Part shown: positions 52,096 through 61,562 of the stretch, one piece after another | Position numbering within the stretch: position 1 is the first letter of the stretch | Layout of the letters: each line of letters opens with the position of its first letter | Source: JANQEU01 sp965242805 | GTDB taxonomy: Bacteria > Bacteroidota > Bacteroidia > Cytophagales > Cyclobacteriaceae | Direction: 5' to 3' | Assembly: GCA_965242805.1 (NCBI GenBank) | Contig: CBDETD010000002.1 | Coordinates: forward strand, 4,836,001 to 4,900,000 | DNA length: 64,000 bases | Position numbers and translations under genes: made by a program | Notes under the pieces: generated by a model | Seen by the model: only the letters and a program-made list of their open reading frames with translations | Told to the model about the DNA's origin: nothing | The model's database searches: none

Positions 52096-54285
52096 ATGAA
52101 AATCAAAAGGAGGTTTGGTATCGGAAGAAAAGTATCCCTTGGATACTTTGCAATTATAATGATCACATCTCTCAGTAGTTTTTACAGCATAATCAAACTG
52201 AGAGAAACGCGAAAAACTGATCAGGCGGTAGCAGAAGTTTTTAGAACCATCGAAGTAAAAATGGATGATTTTGAAAGTATGGTTGATGAGACGAAGACCC
52301 TAGTTAATAACTGGATATATTTTCCAAATGATCAGGAAAAGAATCGGTTAAGGGAAATCCAAGATATTACATTTCCTGAACTTACCTCCGTCCTCCAAGA
52401 TTTAGCCAATCGCAGGTCAGACGAAAAAGTTCTTGACAGCCTAGCAGTTATTATCAATTTGTTTGATGAAAATATCGACCATCAGATGGATCTAATGGGT
52501 TATTTGGCGAAGGATGAGGATTATGATAGTGATTCAATTTTATTTTTTCTTGCTATCCCGACTTTTGATGAGAAGATTGAGCCTCAACTAAGCCAGATTA
52601 TCTCCATTGTTGGTTCTTTCAACAATAAATTGAAGATTAGATCGGAACAGTTGATTGCTGAAAAGAATGCTTCTTTGGACAATGTTGAGGTATTGACACT
52701 TACTGTGACTATCCTTTCAATACTTCTTGGTAGCATCGCTTCAATTCTGGTTTCACGTTCTATTTCCATTCCTGTTAAGAGGTTGAATGAGATAATAAAG
52801 AAAATGGGTATTGGAGAGCTTCCCGAAATCAGGGAATTGGGATCGAAAGATGAGGTTGGAGATATGGTAACCTCGTTGAATAGTTTGAGAAACAATCTGG
52901 AAAAGACATCGAATTTCGCTCTCAATATAGGTAAAGGACATTTGGACACCGACTATACCATACTCAGCGAAAAGGATGTTCTGGGGAAATCACTTCTCGC
53001 GATGAGGGATAATTTAGAAAACGTGATCAATGAAACAAAGAATGTGGTTAAGGAAGCTGGCGGAGAGGGAAATTTGGGGTCAAGAGTAAATGTGTCTAGC
53101 AAGGATGGAGCCTGGGAAGAATTGTCAATCTCAATTAATGATCTATTGAAGTCTGTTGGAACACCAATATTGGAGGTCAATAAGGTCCTCGATGCAATGG
53201 CTCTTGGAAATTTGACGAAAAGGTATGAGGCTGAAGCTAAAGGAGATATCCTAAATCTGAAGAATAACCTTAACAAAGCCCTCGTCAATCTTAATAGTTT
53301 CCTGTCCACTATTTCAAGAAACGCGAAAATAGTTGATGAATCATCGGTTGAAATGAAACAGGGTAGTGAGGAAATGGCAACAAACACTTCAGAAATAGCA
53401 TCAGCAATCAGTGAAATGAGTTTGGGTTCTCAGACACAAGTTGCCAAAGTCGATGAGTCATCTGGCCTGGTTGAAGACATCTTGAATTCATCCAATGAAA
53501 TGGGCAAGAAAGCAGAAGAAATCAATGTGGCGGCTAAGGAAGGGGTGGGAAGCAGTGAATCAGGCTCCAGGATGGTGACGAATGTCGTAGAAAGTATGCA
53601 AAATATTTCCCTGTACGCTGAGAAGACTAATGAGTCCATCGATATACTAAAAGATCGTTCAGAGCAAATCACACGTATTCTAGGAGTTATTGGTGATATT
53701 GCCGCTCAAACAAATCTCTTAGCACTTAATGCAGCAATTGAGGCTGCTCAGGCGGGTGAGGCCGGTAGAGGATTTGCAGTAGTGGCAGAAGAGATTCGAA
53801 AACTTGCAGAAGACTCAAGACAGTCCGCTAAAGAGATCGAAAACCTCGTACATGGTGTTCAAAATGATACACAACAGGCAGCAACTGTTATAAAAACTAT
53901 GCTCACCAGTGTAAAAACAGGTGAGTCTGTGTCCGGTGAAGTTTCCAAAGCTTTTGAGAAGATCACAACCTCCTCTCATAAGACTCTTAACCACTCAGAG
54001 GAAATTCTATCCAGAGCGAAGGAGCAATTGAGTAAGATTGATCAGGTGGTTACTATAACTGAGGGCATAGTGGTAATTGCCGAACAAACTGCTACCGGTA
54101 CGGAGGAAATGGCAAGTTCAGCATCAGAGTTATCTTCAGGTATGGGCAATTACAATCAGAAAGCCGAAGAGCTCTCACGTGTGGCTTCCGAATTAAAGTC
54201 GGGAATTAGTAAATTTCAACTACGCTCAGAGAGTGGCTCCTTATCAAATCTTAAGATATCAAGATCAGGCATCAGTGGAGTTTGA
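52096..54285 (+). CDS. Methyl-accepting chemotaxis protein with multiple HAMP domains
   Basis: A 729-residue chemoreceptor. Transmembrane helix 1 at about 13-33, a helical periplasmic sensor (about 35-190), transmembrane helix 2 at about 195-217, then a HAMP domain (about 212-265). Two further HAMP-like segments follow (about 300-355 and 355-400). A long coiled-coil signalling domain contains the CheA/CheW contact region (ILGVIGDIAAQTNLLALNAA then GEAGRGFAVVAEEIRKLAED). Length and HAMP count are higher than usual. Gliding Bacteroidota often lack flagella, so an alternative output, for instance to gliding or gene control, is possible. It begins 29 bases after the binding protein. Confidence 0.93.
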   Translation: MKIKRRFGIGRKVSLGYFAIIMITSLSSFYSIIKLRETRKTDQAVAEVFRTIEVKMDDFESMVDETKTLVNNWIYFPNDQEKNRLREIQDITFPELTSVLQDLANRRSDEKVLDSLAVIINLFDENIDHQMDLMGYLAKDEDYDSDSILFFLAIPTFDEKIEPQLSQIISIVGSFNNKLKIRSEQLIAEKNASLDNVEVLTLTVTILSILLGSIASILVSRSISIPVKRLNEIIKKMGIGELPEIRELGSKDEVGDMVTSLNSLRNNLEKTSNFALNIGKGHLDTDYTILSEKDVLGKSLLAMRDNLENVINETKNVVKEAGGEGNLGSRVNVSSKDGAWEELSISINDLLKSVGTPILEVNKVLDAMALGNLTKRYEAEAKGDILNLKNNLNKALVNLNSFLSTISRNAKIVDESSVEMKQGSEEMATNTSEIASAISEMSLGSQTQVAKVDESSGLVEDILNSSNEMGKKAEEINVAAKEGVGSSESGSRMVTNVVESMQNISLYAEKTNESIDILKDRSEQITRILGVIGDIAAQTNLLALNAAIEAAQAGEAGRGFAVVAEEIRKLAEDSRQSAKEIENLVHGVQNDTQQAATVIKTMLTSVKTGESVSGEVSKAFEKITTSSHKTLNHSEEILSRAKEQLSKIDQVVTITEGIVVIAEQTATGTEEMASSASELSSGMGNYNQKAEELSRVASELKSGISKFQLRSESGSLSNLKISRSGISGV

Positions 54286-54461
54286 ATCAACTCAACTTTC
54301 TGATTCATTTCCATCTAACTGTCCATAACAGAATAGAAAAGAGGCAATCCGATTGGGTTATTAGGGAAAGTCAAATTTTTTCGTGGAAGGTATGTCCTGA
54401 GATGGGTATAATGAATACCGCAATTTGATTTAGTTTTATTTCAACTAGTGAAGATTTATTA

Positions 54462-54839
54462 ATGGACCTGGAAAAGAATAAAGAAAACGCCATCGCTTTT
54501 TACAAAACTGCCTATGAGGGTAATCCAAAAGAAGCCATTGACCTTTACGTGGGTGACCAGTACATCCAACATAATCCGGATGTCGAGGATGGACTAAAAG
54601 GATTCATCGACTACTTCAACAGGATGCAGAGGGAGTTCCCTGAAAAATCTATTGAGTTTGTCCGCTGTATAGCTGAAGGAGACCTGGTTGCTCTTCATAC
54701 CCATCAGACATGGCCAGGTAGCGAAGAATATGTTACCATGGATTTCTTCAGATTTGATGATAAAGGTAAGATCATAGAGCACTGGGACGCGATCCAGAAG
54801 ATTCCGGAATCTTCTGCAAATGACAATAACATGTATTGA
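54462..54839 (+). CDS. SnoaL-like (NTF2-fold) protein
   Basis: A 125-residue NTF2-like cone-fold protein of the SnoaL polyketide-cyclase group. The pattern KENAIAFYKTAYEGNPKEAIDLYVGDQYIQHNPDVEDG, a central DLVALHTHQTWPG and DFFRFDDKGKIIEHWDAIQ near the end are characteristic; H and D residues line the pocket. Function in non-polyketide bacteria is unknown. Gap of 176 bases from the chemoreceptor, with no terminator recognised. Confidence 0.88.
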   Translation: MDLEKNKENAIAFYKTAYEGNPKEAIDLYVGDQYIQHNPDVEDGLKGFIDYFNRMQREFPEKSIEFVRCIAEGDLVALHTHQTWPGSEEYVTMDFFRFDDKGKIIEHWDAIQKIPESSANDNNMY

Positions 54840-54939
54840 TTCGGAACCTTCTATATTACCTACGCTTGAATCAGCTCCAAGAATCTATTAGATTGTAAGG
54901 ATAAATTGGGATAACCAATTTGAAACTCAATAAAAGGAC

Positions 54940-56343
54940 ATGAAAACACTGATCACATTTCTCCTTGCATTTGGATTTATCCATTGTTTTGGCTCTGATT
55001 TGTGGATATCTCGCCCGATCCTTTACATGGAAGATGGGAACTCGTTTGCGGTTTTCAACTTGTACTGGAAAAACGCATGGAACAGCCCAATCAACAATGA
55101 TGCTGTATGGCTTTTCTGCAAATCTGTACCGAATGAAGGTGGTTACCGCCATATTAAGGTATCGGATTCTGGCCACGATGTTGTAAATCTATTCTCAGAA
55201 AATGATCCAGGATTGGACTTTAAAACCACGGAGGATGGAATGGGCCTGTTTGTTGTTCCTTCCAAAGAGTTCCGTGGAGATATTGAGGTGACCCTACGTA
55301 TTATGCTACAACCTTCCAGTTTCGATCAGATTGATACTCGCAACGCATCTTTTAATGTTTATGGTGTTGAAATGGTCAAAATACCGACCGGTGGTTTCAC
55401 ATTGGGTGACAACGATGACGAAGCCTTGAAATATGGTGCATTATTTCAACCCGATGAATTTGGAAATTTTGAAGGACTAGTAAGGATTGAATCCGAAGAT
55501 CAAGAACTATTGATATCAGAAACCGGGGACTTATTCTATCATGCCAATGAAGGTTATGAAGGGGATCAGAAAGGAGAAATACCCTTTTCGTACCCAAAAG
55601 GTGTCCAATCATACTATGTAATGAAGTACGAATTGTCAGAATCTCAGTATGTATCATTTCTGAATACACTTAGCGTTTCACAGTTGGACCCACGGTCCAA
55701 TGTCAATGAGGAAGGTTATGATGGTTCAATTATTCTCACGGAAGGAAAATACTCGTCAATGGTTCCTAACAGGCCTTGCTCGTTTATGAGCTGGGATGAT
55801 GCTTTGGCTTATGCGGATTGGGCGGGATTACGACCCATGACGGAATTTGAATTTACCAAAGCAGCCCGTGGCCCATCTCACCCCGAGACTTCAATATATC
55901 CGTGGGGAACTGAAAGTAAAGAAAAAGTTCAGAGGTTACCGCTTACAAGCGGTGCTTTGGTCATGGTCAATGGGTGGGAAGAAAGCCGATTGTCTTCTTC
56001 CACCAAGTATCTGTTTGGGGCCTCATATTACTGGGTGATGGATCTGGCGGGAAGTCTATGGGAACGTGTGATAACTATTGGCCATGAAAATGGAAGGTTG
56101 TTTAAAGGATCCCATGGAGATGGAGTTTTGACTGATAGTGGTTTTGCTACTAATGAAGATTGGCCTGATGGGACTGAGAATTCCGGTGGAATTGGATTTC
56201 GGGGTGGCGGGTTTTATGGATACGACCGAGAATACCATGAATTTAACCCATTCAGCCCCATTTCTTATCGGCCATATGGTGGATGGCATGGTGAAATGAG
56301 ACATAAAGCTTATGGGACCAGGTTTGTCAGAACCGTAGATTAG
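54940..56343 (+). CDS. SUMF1-fold (formylglycine-generating-enzyme-like) exported protein
   Basis: A 467-residue exported protein with signal peptide (about 1-18). An N-terminal beta domain (about 19-145; DLWISRPILYMEDG, NAWNSPINNDAVWLFC) precedes a SUMF1/FGE-sulfatase-like domain (about 147-467; VKIPTGGFTLGDND, YYVMKYELSESQYVSFLN, ALAYADWAGLRPMTEFEFTKAARG, GTRFVRT). The paired active-site cysteines of true formylglycine-generating enzymes are not visible near the C terminus; only isolated cysteines occur (for example RPCSFMSWDD). It is probably a binding or structural SUMF1-fold protein. No sulfatase is nearby. Confidence 0.87.
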   Translation: MKTLITFLLAFGFIHCFGSDLWISRPILYMEDGNSFAVFNLYWKNAWNSPINNDAVWLFCKSVPNEGGYRHIKVSDSGHDVVNLFSENDPGLDFKTTEDGMGLFVVPSKEFRGDIEVTLRIMLQPSSFDQIDTRNASFNVYGVEMVKIPTGGFTLGDNDDEALKYGALFQPDEFGNFEGLVRIESEDQELLISETGDLFYHANEGYEGDQKGEIPFSYPKGVQSYYVMKYELSESQYVSFLNTLSVSQLDPRSNVNEEGYDGSIILTEGKYSSMVPNRPCSFMSWDDALAYADWAGLRPMTEFEFTKAARGPSHPETSIYPWGTESKEKVQRLPLTSGALVMVNGWEESRLSSSTKYLFGASYYWVMDLAGSLWERVITIGHENGRLFKGSHGDGVLTDSGFATNEDWPDGTENSGGIGFRGGGFYGYDREYHEFNPFSPISYRPYGGWHGEMRHKAYGTRFVRTVD

Positions 56344-56401
56344 CATGGGCCAAATTCATAAGGGATATCTATATAAGTTGTTTTTTCGGAAAATATCCGA
56401 C

Positions 56402-56935
56402 ATGAAATATTTTGGGGTAATCGTAACAATAATTCTAAGTGTGACCAGTTTCTCTCAGCCTATGAAATCAGTAGAAGCTATTGAAAGGATCTCCTTCATG
56501 ACAGGGGAATGGATACTGAAAAGCAAGTACATAAATCAGGAGGGGCAGTGGATTGATAATCCTAATGGTAAGGCTGTCATACGGTATGATTTCGATTCAC
56601 TGGGGTTGTATGATGAATCCATATTCTACTTTTTTGGCCGACGATTTGGCACTCGTTCATTGATCGGATACGAATCTCAAAGAGGCGTTTATCGATTCAT
56701 GATCATGGACGATTTGATCGGTTATCCTGATGTTCACCAGGGTAGTTTTGAAGGTGAGGATCTGGTATTAACGAATGTTGAAACAGGGACCGCATTCATT
56801 GATAATGGAAAGGAAATTTTCTATAAATCCATCTATCGAAGTGAAGGCATTGACAAATTTTCGATGATAATTGAATCATCTTCCGATAGAGTGAATTGGA
56901 ATCAAGTACAGGTGATAGATTATCTGCGTAAATGA
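56402..56935 (+). CDS. Exported DUF1579-like protein
   Basis: A protein of about 177 residues from ATG 56402, which begins a clean signal peptide (KYFGVIVTIILSVTSFSQ). The frame extends upstream to ATG 56345 but that part has no homology value. The mature domain resembles DUF1579-type lipocalin-like proteins in pattern (FMTGEWILKSKYINQEGQW, FGTRSLIGYESQRGVYRFM, MIIESSSDRVNWNQVQV). Function unknown; expected in the periplasm. It lies between the SUMF1 gene and the large propeller gene. Confidence 0.75.
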   Translation: MKYFGVIVTIILSVTSFSQPMKSVEAIERISFMTGEWILKSKYINQEGQWIDNPNGKAVIRYDFDSLGLYDESIFYFFGRRFGTRSLIGYESQRGVYRFMIMDDLIGYPDVHQGSFEGEDLVLTNVETGTAFIDNGKEIFYKSIYRSEGIDKFSMIIESSSDRVNWNQVQVIDYLRK

Positions 56936-57034
56936 AGTGATTGCGGAATATGGAGCCGTAACAACCACTTGTAACTAAATTCATTTTGCAATTCCGATTT
57001 TGACTTAACTTGGACTTTTCCAAAGTGATCACCT

Positions 57035-60000
57035 ATGAAAAGAATTCAATCAACGTTTATCGCGTTCCTTGTCATCTTCACTTTGTCTGCACAGGATCTT
57101 AGTGAAGTATTCAAACCTTTAAAGTTCAGAAACATTGGTCCATTCAGGGGCGGAAGATCAGTTACTGCCAGTGGCGTCATTGGAGATCAGCTTTCTTACT
57201 ATATGGGCACAACAGGTGGAGGACTATGGAAAACAGATGATGCGGGTCAGAGATGGACCAATATTTCTGACGGATTTTTCAAAACTGGGTCGGTGGGAGC
57301 TGTTGCCGTTTCTGAAAGTGACCCGAATGTTGTGTATTGCGGTATGGGTGAACACGCTCCCCGAGGGGTAATGACATCATACGGAGATGGGGTGTACAAG
57401 TCCACAGATGCAGGTAAGACATGGGAAAAGGTTGGCCTCGATAAAACGCAACACATTGCACGGATCGTGATACACCCTAAGAATCCTGACATTGTTTATG
57501 TAGCAGCCCAGGGAGCTTTATATGGCCCCAATGAGGAAAGAGGAATTTTCAAATCTGTTGATGGAGGCAAGTCATGGAGGCGGGTTCTTTTCGTAAATGA
57601 TCTTACAGGATGCTCTGAGCTATCCATGGACATGTCCAATCCACAGGTAATGTATGCGACTCTATGGCACCATCAACGCAAACCGTGGAAGGTGATCAGT
57701 GGAGGTCCGGGTTCTGGAGTATACAAGTCCATTGATGGTGGAGAGACATGGAAAAAGATTCATGAAGGGTTACCAGATGAAAAGGGTAAAATGGCCATTT
57801 CTGTGTGTAGGTCAAATCCTGACAAGGTCTATCTATTGATGGAAAGTGATTGGGAAGAAGAGAAGGGGGGGCTGTATGTTTCCTCAAATGCCGGGAAGAG
57901 TTGGTCGAAAGTGAGCAGTGATCATAGATTGATCCAAAGGGCTTGGTATTACATCGAAGTCTTCGCGGATCCTGTTGATGAGAATACGGTCTATGTATTA
58001 AGTGCTCCTGCATTGAGATCAATTGACGGTGGGAAAACATGGGAGGTCCTTAGTGGGACTCATGGGGATTATCACGACTTGTGGATCAATCCCAATAATC
58101 CCAGGAATATGGTCATTGCCAACGATGGTGGGGCAGCAATCACATTTAATAGGGGAGAAACCTGGTCCACACAATCCAATATGCCAACCGCACAATTCTA
58201 CAGGGTCAGCGTCGACAACCTGTTTCCATACAACTTATACGGTGGCCAACAGGATAATACTTCCGTAAGGATAGCCAGCCGATCCATGGGAAGGCGGGGT
58301 ATCACCCGAAGAGATTGGACTTATGCAGCAGGAGGAGAAAGTGCCTTTCTCGCGTACGATCCGGATGATCCAAAACTGGTTTTAGGAGGTAGTTACCTTG
58401 GGACTATTGAGGTCCTGGATATTGATGCCAAAGCAAGTACAGAGATCATGGCAGCTCCTATCCAATATTTGGGTATGGAAGCTCGTCAAATGAAATATTT
58501 ATACAACTGGAATGCGCCTATTATCAGATCGCAACATGAGGAGAAAACCTTTTACCATGCCGCTCAATATCTTCTGCGAACCAGGGATATGGGATTAACC
58601 TGGGAGGAAGTATCTCCGGATTTAACCAGAAATGATGACACAAAGCAGGGGAATGGTGGGGGACCTTACACCAATGAAGCTGTTGGCGCAGAGAATTATG
58701 GGACGATTAGCTATGTCATCGAATCACCTCACGAAAAGGGGATCATCTGGACAGGTAGTGATGACGGATATGTTCAACTAACCAAAGATGGAGGAACCAC
58801 CTGGTCAAATGTAACTCCCAAAGGACTGGAAGAGTGTCTCATCAATGCAATTGACATATCACCTCATGATCCTGCGACAGCCTATATAGCTACCACTCGA
58901 TACAAATTCAATGATTACACTCCGGGTCTTTACAAGACAACAGACTTTGGAAAATCCTGGACCAACATAAGTTCCGGAATTCCATATGGGGCATTTACAC
59001 GTGTGATCCGAGAAGATGATGTAAGGAAAGATCTCTTATATGCTGGTACCGAAACTGGTGTTTATGTCTCTTGGAATGGTGGTAAAAATTGGAAATCTTT
59101 CAACCTTAACTTACCCGTCACCCCGATCACAGACCTTTTGGTGAAGAAGGGTGATTTGGTTTTAGCTACTTCAGGTCGATCATTTTGGATCCTGGACGAT
59201 CTAGATCTCATAAGACAATTTGATGGTGCTTCAAACACGTTTGCACTATATAAGCCCAAAGATGCTGTCATTGGGAATTGGAGAAGTGAATTGAACGGTA
59301 ATTCTGCGGATTTTGATGGTTCTCATCCCTTCCAAGGTGTGAATCCAGCTAATGGAGTTGTGATTTACTACTACCTACCCAATGAAGAAAATAAAAACCT
59401 GTCGTTGGAGATATTAGGGAGAAATGGGGAAATAGTAAGAACATTTACTTCGGATAAAGATGAAAACTACAAGAGGTATGATGGTGGCCCTCCCGCTGCT
59501 CCAACATTACCTAATAAACAAGGATTGAACCGATTCGTCTGGAACATGAGGTATCCCATAATGCCAGGAGTGGATGATACATATATTGAAGGAAGTTTCC
59601 GTGGACATAAGACGTCTCCAGGGGATTATTCCATATCGTTAAAGCTTGGAGGATCCGTGGTTAGTACAGATTTTACGATCCTGCCCAACCCACTTTATGA
59701 TATTGAGGCGAGTACATATCAGGAGTATCATGAATTTATGTCCGGAATGGAGGTGTCATTAACTGAAATGCATAATAAGATAAATCGCATCAAAAACATG
59801 AGGGACCAATTAAGCGAAATACTTCAAGGACTTCCAAATGATGAAAAATTCGGTCCTTTGAAATCTGAAGGGGAAATACTCATAAAAAAGATGAAAAATT
59901 GGGATGAAGAGATGGTGCAGAGGAAATCAAAGGCTTATGACGATGTAGAGAACTTCCCCAATAAGTTCACAGCTAATTTCCTCTTTCTTATTAATCAGAC

Positions 60001-60169
60001 AGAGAGTTCTATTCCCAGGGTGAACCAATCTTCAAGAGAGAGATTGGCCGAATTGAACGGTAAATGGTCGACCTTGCAAGCCACAGCCAATAGTATAATT
60101 GATGAGGATGTACCCAGTTTCAATGAGAAACTATGGGAAGTGGGGATTGGCGCAATTAGGGATAAGTAA
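57035..60169 (+). CDS. Large exported sortilin/BNR-type beta-propeller protein
   Basis: A 1044-residue exported protein with signal peptide (about 1-20). Residues about 30-720 contain many BNR/Asp-box-like and VPS10/sortilin-type repeats of the form G-(L/V/I)-(W/Y)-K-(T/S)-x-D-x-G-x-(T/S)-W (GLWKTDDAGQRW, GVYKSTDAGKTW, GIFKSVDGGKSW, GVYKSIDGGETW, GLYKTTDFGKSW), probably two propellers. After about 740 comes a beta domain (NPANGVVIYYYL, LNRFVWNMRYP) and then a helical tail (about 890-1044). It resembles proteins annotated as glycosyl hydrolase or VPS10-domain; no catalytic motif is evident. It probably binds or processes peptides or glycans. Confidence 0.88.
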   Translation: MKRIQSTFIAFLVIFTLSAQDLSEVFKPLKFRNIGPFRGGRSVTASGVIGDQLSYYMGTTGGGLWKTDDAGQRWTNISDGFFKTGSVGAVAVSESDPNVVYCGMGEHAPRGVMTSYGDGVYKSTDAGKTWEKVGLDKTQHIARIVIHPKNPDIVYVAAQGALYGPNEERGIFKSVDGGKSWRRVLFVNDLTGCSELSMDMSNPQVMYATLWHHQRKPWKVISGGPGSGVYKSIDGGETWKKIHEGLPDEKGKMAISVCRSNPDKVYLLMESDWEEEKGGLYVSSNAGKSWSKVSSDHRLIQRAWYYIEVFADPVDENTVYVLSAPALRSIDGGKTWEVLSGTHGDYHDLWINPNNPRNMVIANDGGAAITFNRGETWSTQSNMPTAQFYRVSVDNLFPYNLYGGQQDNTSVRIASRSMGRRGITRRDWTYAAGGESAFLAYDPDDPKLVLGGSYLGTIEVLDIDAKASTEIMAAPIQYLGMEARQMKYLYNWNAPIIRSQHEEKTFYHAAQYLLRTRDMGLTWEEVSPDLTRNDDTKQGNGGGPYTNEAVGAENYGTISYVIESPHEKGIIWTGSDDGYVQLTKDGGTTWSNVTPKGLEECLINAIDISPHDPATAYIATTRYKFNDYTPGLYKTTDFGKSWTNISSGIPYGAFTRVIREDDVRKDLLYAGTETGVYVSWNGGKNWKSFNLNLPVTPITDLLVKKGDLVLATSGRSFWILDDLDLIRQFDGASNTFALYKPKDAVIGNWRSELNGNSADFDGSHPFQGVNPANGVVIYYYLPNEENKNLSLEILGRNGEIVRTFTSDKDENYKRYDGGPPAAPTLPNKQGLNRFVWNMRYPIMPGVDDTYIEGSFRGHKTSPGDYSISLKLGGSVVSTDFTILPNPLYDIEASTYQEYHEFMSGMEVSLTEMHNKINRIKNMRDQLSEILQGLPNDEKFGPLKSEGEILIKKMKNWDEEMVQRKSKAYDDVENFPNKFTANFLFLINQTESSIPRVNQSSRERLAELNGKWSTLQATANSIIDEDVPSFNEKLWEVGIGAIRDK

Positions 60170-60301
60170 ATGCTGAAAACATGCTATAAGGGCATTAATG
60201 TATTGAAAATCAGCCCTTTTGATATGGTGAAGTCGAAGAAAGTGTGGAAAACTTTTAGCCTAACATTTGATATAATCAACGGTAAAAAGTTATTTTCGCA
60301 A

Positions 60302-60322
60302 CCAGTGAAATAATATCACTGG
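60302..60322 (+). promoter_or_regulatory. Palindrome directly touching a start codon
   Basis: CCAGTGA (60302-60308), spacer AATAATA, TCACTGG (60316-60322); the ATG of the serine hydrolase starts at the very next base, 60323. It is either a transcriptional operator close to the start or an RNA hairpin that would occlude ribosome binding. Confidence 0.5.
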
Positions 60323-61561
60323 ATGAGACAATTTATTGTCACTACTACAATCTGCCTGATCTCCCTGATTATTTTTTCTTCTCCGGTTGGCAAACCGGAG
60401 CCTGAATCAGTATCTCCAGTTTTTCCTGGTATTTATGAGCTTGGGGACACCATATCTAGTTATTTTGAGAATGCGATTGATGAAAATCGCATACTGGGAG
60501 CGTCGGTCGCACTTGTGGTTGGAGACTCGGCCTGGTTTGAGGGCGGATTTGGCCTGAGAGATATTCAATCGGGCGATTCGATAGATGCAAACACCGTTTT
60601 TAGAATTGGGTCGGTTTCAAAAGGATTCGCGGCTATTGCTGCCGGGATTTTCGTTGAACGACAATCCGTGGATTGGAATGAAAAGGTAGTGGATCTTGTG
60701 TCAGAGTTTCAGATGTCCAATAAGGAGTACGCCAAACAAATAACACTCTCTCACCTTTTATCTCATTCTTCAGGATTACCCTATCATAGTTACACCAATC
60801 TAGTGGAGGATGGACTATCCCTGACTGATATTGCTTCAAGGTTCAATAAGGTTAGGTCAATTGCGGCCCCAGGGGAGATTTATAGCTATCAAAATGCTGC
60901 ATTCGGTTTAAGTGCAACGATGATGGAAAGAATATCCAAGCAGTCGTTTGAGCAAATACTCCATTCAAACGTATTCGAACCTCTGGAGATGATCAATGCT
61001 TCAGCTAGTTTTGATGCCCTTCTCGAAATTGATAATCTGGCAAAACCGCACTACCGAAGAAATGGAGAATGGCGGTTGCGTCGATTAAATAGAAAATATT
61101 ACAATGCTATTGCAGCCGGTGGTATCAACGCAAGTGCTTCAGATATGGGGAAATGGTTGACCTTGCTGCTTGGTGCACGGGAGGATCTTATCAGAAAATC
61201 CACTTTGGATGAGATCTATTCGCCAAAAGTATTTATCAATGATAAGAATAGATACTATCAGAAATGGGACAACTTTGAGGCCTCATATTATGGTATGGGC
61301 TGGAGAATTCACTCGTTTTTCAATGAAGAGACTAAAGAATCGGACACTCTTGTCCATCATGGAGGGTATGTAAACGGCTATCGAACTGAAATAGCCATAC
61401 ACCCGGAGAAACAGTTGGGAGTGTGCGTAATGTTCAATAGTCCAAATCGATTCTCAAAGAATGTGGTTCCATTCCTGCTTACCCGCTTGGAGGAGCATGT
61501 TCTTAAACTCCAAAACTGGCAAGATGGACTCTCACGAGAAGAAAAACTAGCTATTGACTAA
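60323..61561 (+). CDS. Serine beta-lactamase-like / penicillin-binding-type hydrolase
   Basis: A 412-residue exported protein (hydrophobic N-terminal signal, TTTICLISLIIFS) of the class C beta-lactamase / D-aminopeptidase fold. Active-site motifs: S97-V-S-K100 (SxxK), Y189-Q-N191 (YxN) and H346-G-G348 in place of KTG. Likely acts as an esterase or D-peptidase in the periplasm; true beta-lactamase activity cannot be inferred. It is convergent with the ABC permease, separated by one base. Confidence 0.92.
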   Translation: MRQFIVTTTICLISLIIFSSPVGKPEPESVSPVFPGIYELGDTISSYFENAIDENRILGASVALVVGDSAWFEGGFGLRDIQSGDSIDANTVFRIGSVSKGFAAIAAGIFVERQSVDWNEKVVDLVSEFQMSNKEYAKQITLSHLLSHSSGLPYHSYTNLVEDGLSLTDIASRFNKVRSIAAPGEIYSYQNAAFGLSATMMERISKQSFEQILHSNVFEPLEMINASASFDALLEIDNLAKPHYRRNGEWRLRRLNRKYYNAIAAGGINASASDMGKWLTLLLGAREDLIRKSTLDEIYSPKVFINDKNRYYQKWDNFEASYYGMGWRIHSFFNEETKESDTLVHHGGYVNGYRTEIAIHPEKQLGVCVMFNSPNRFSKNVVPFLLTRLEEHVLKLQNWQDGLSREEKLAID

Positions 61562-61562
61562 A

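Noticed and set aside
52953..53387. 144-codon minus-strand frame opposite the chemoreceptor
   Set aside because: Coiled-coil genes rich in Ala/Glu/Ser codons naturally leave open antisense frames; no signal peptide or motif is present.
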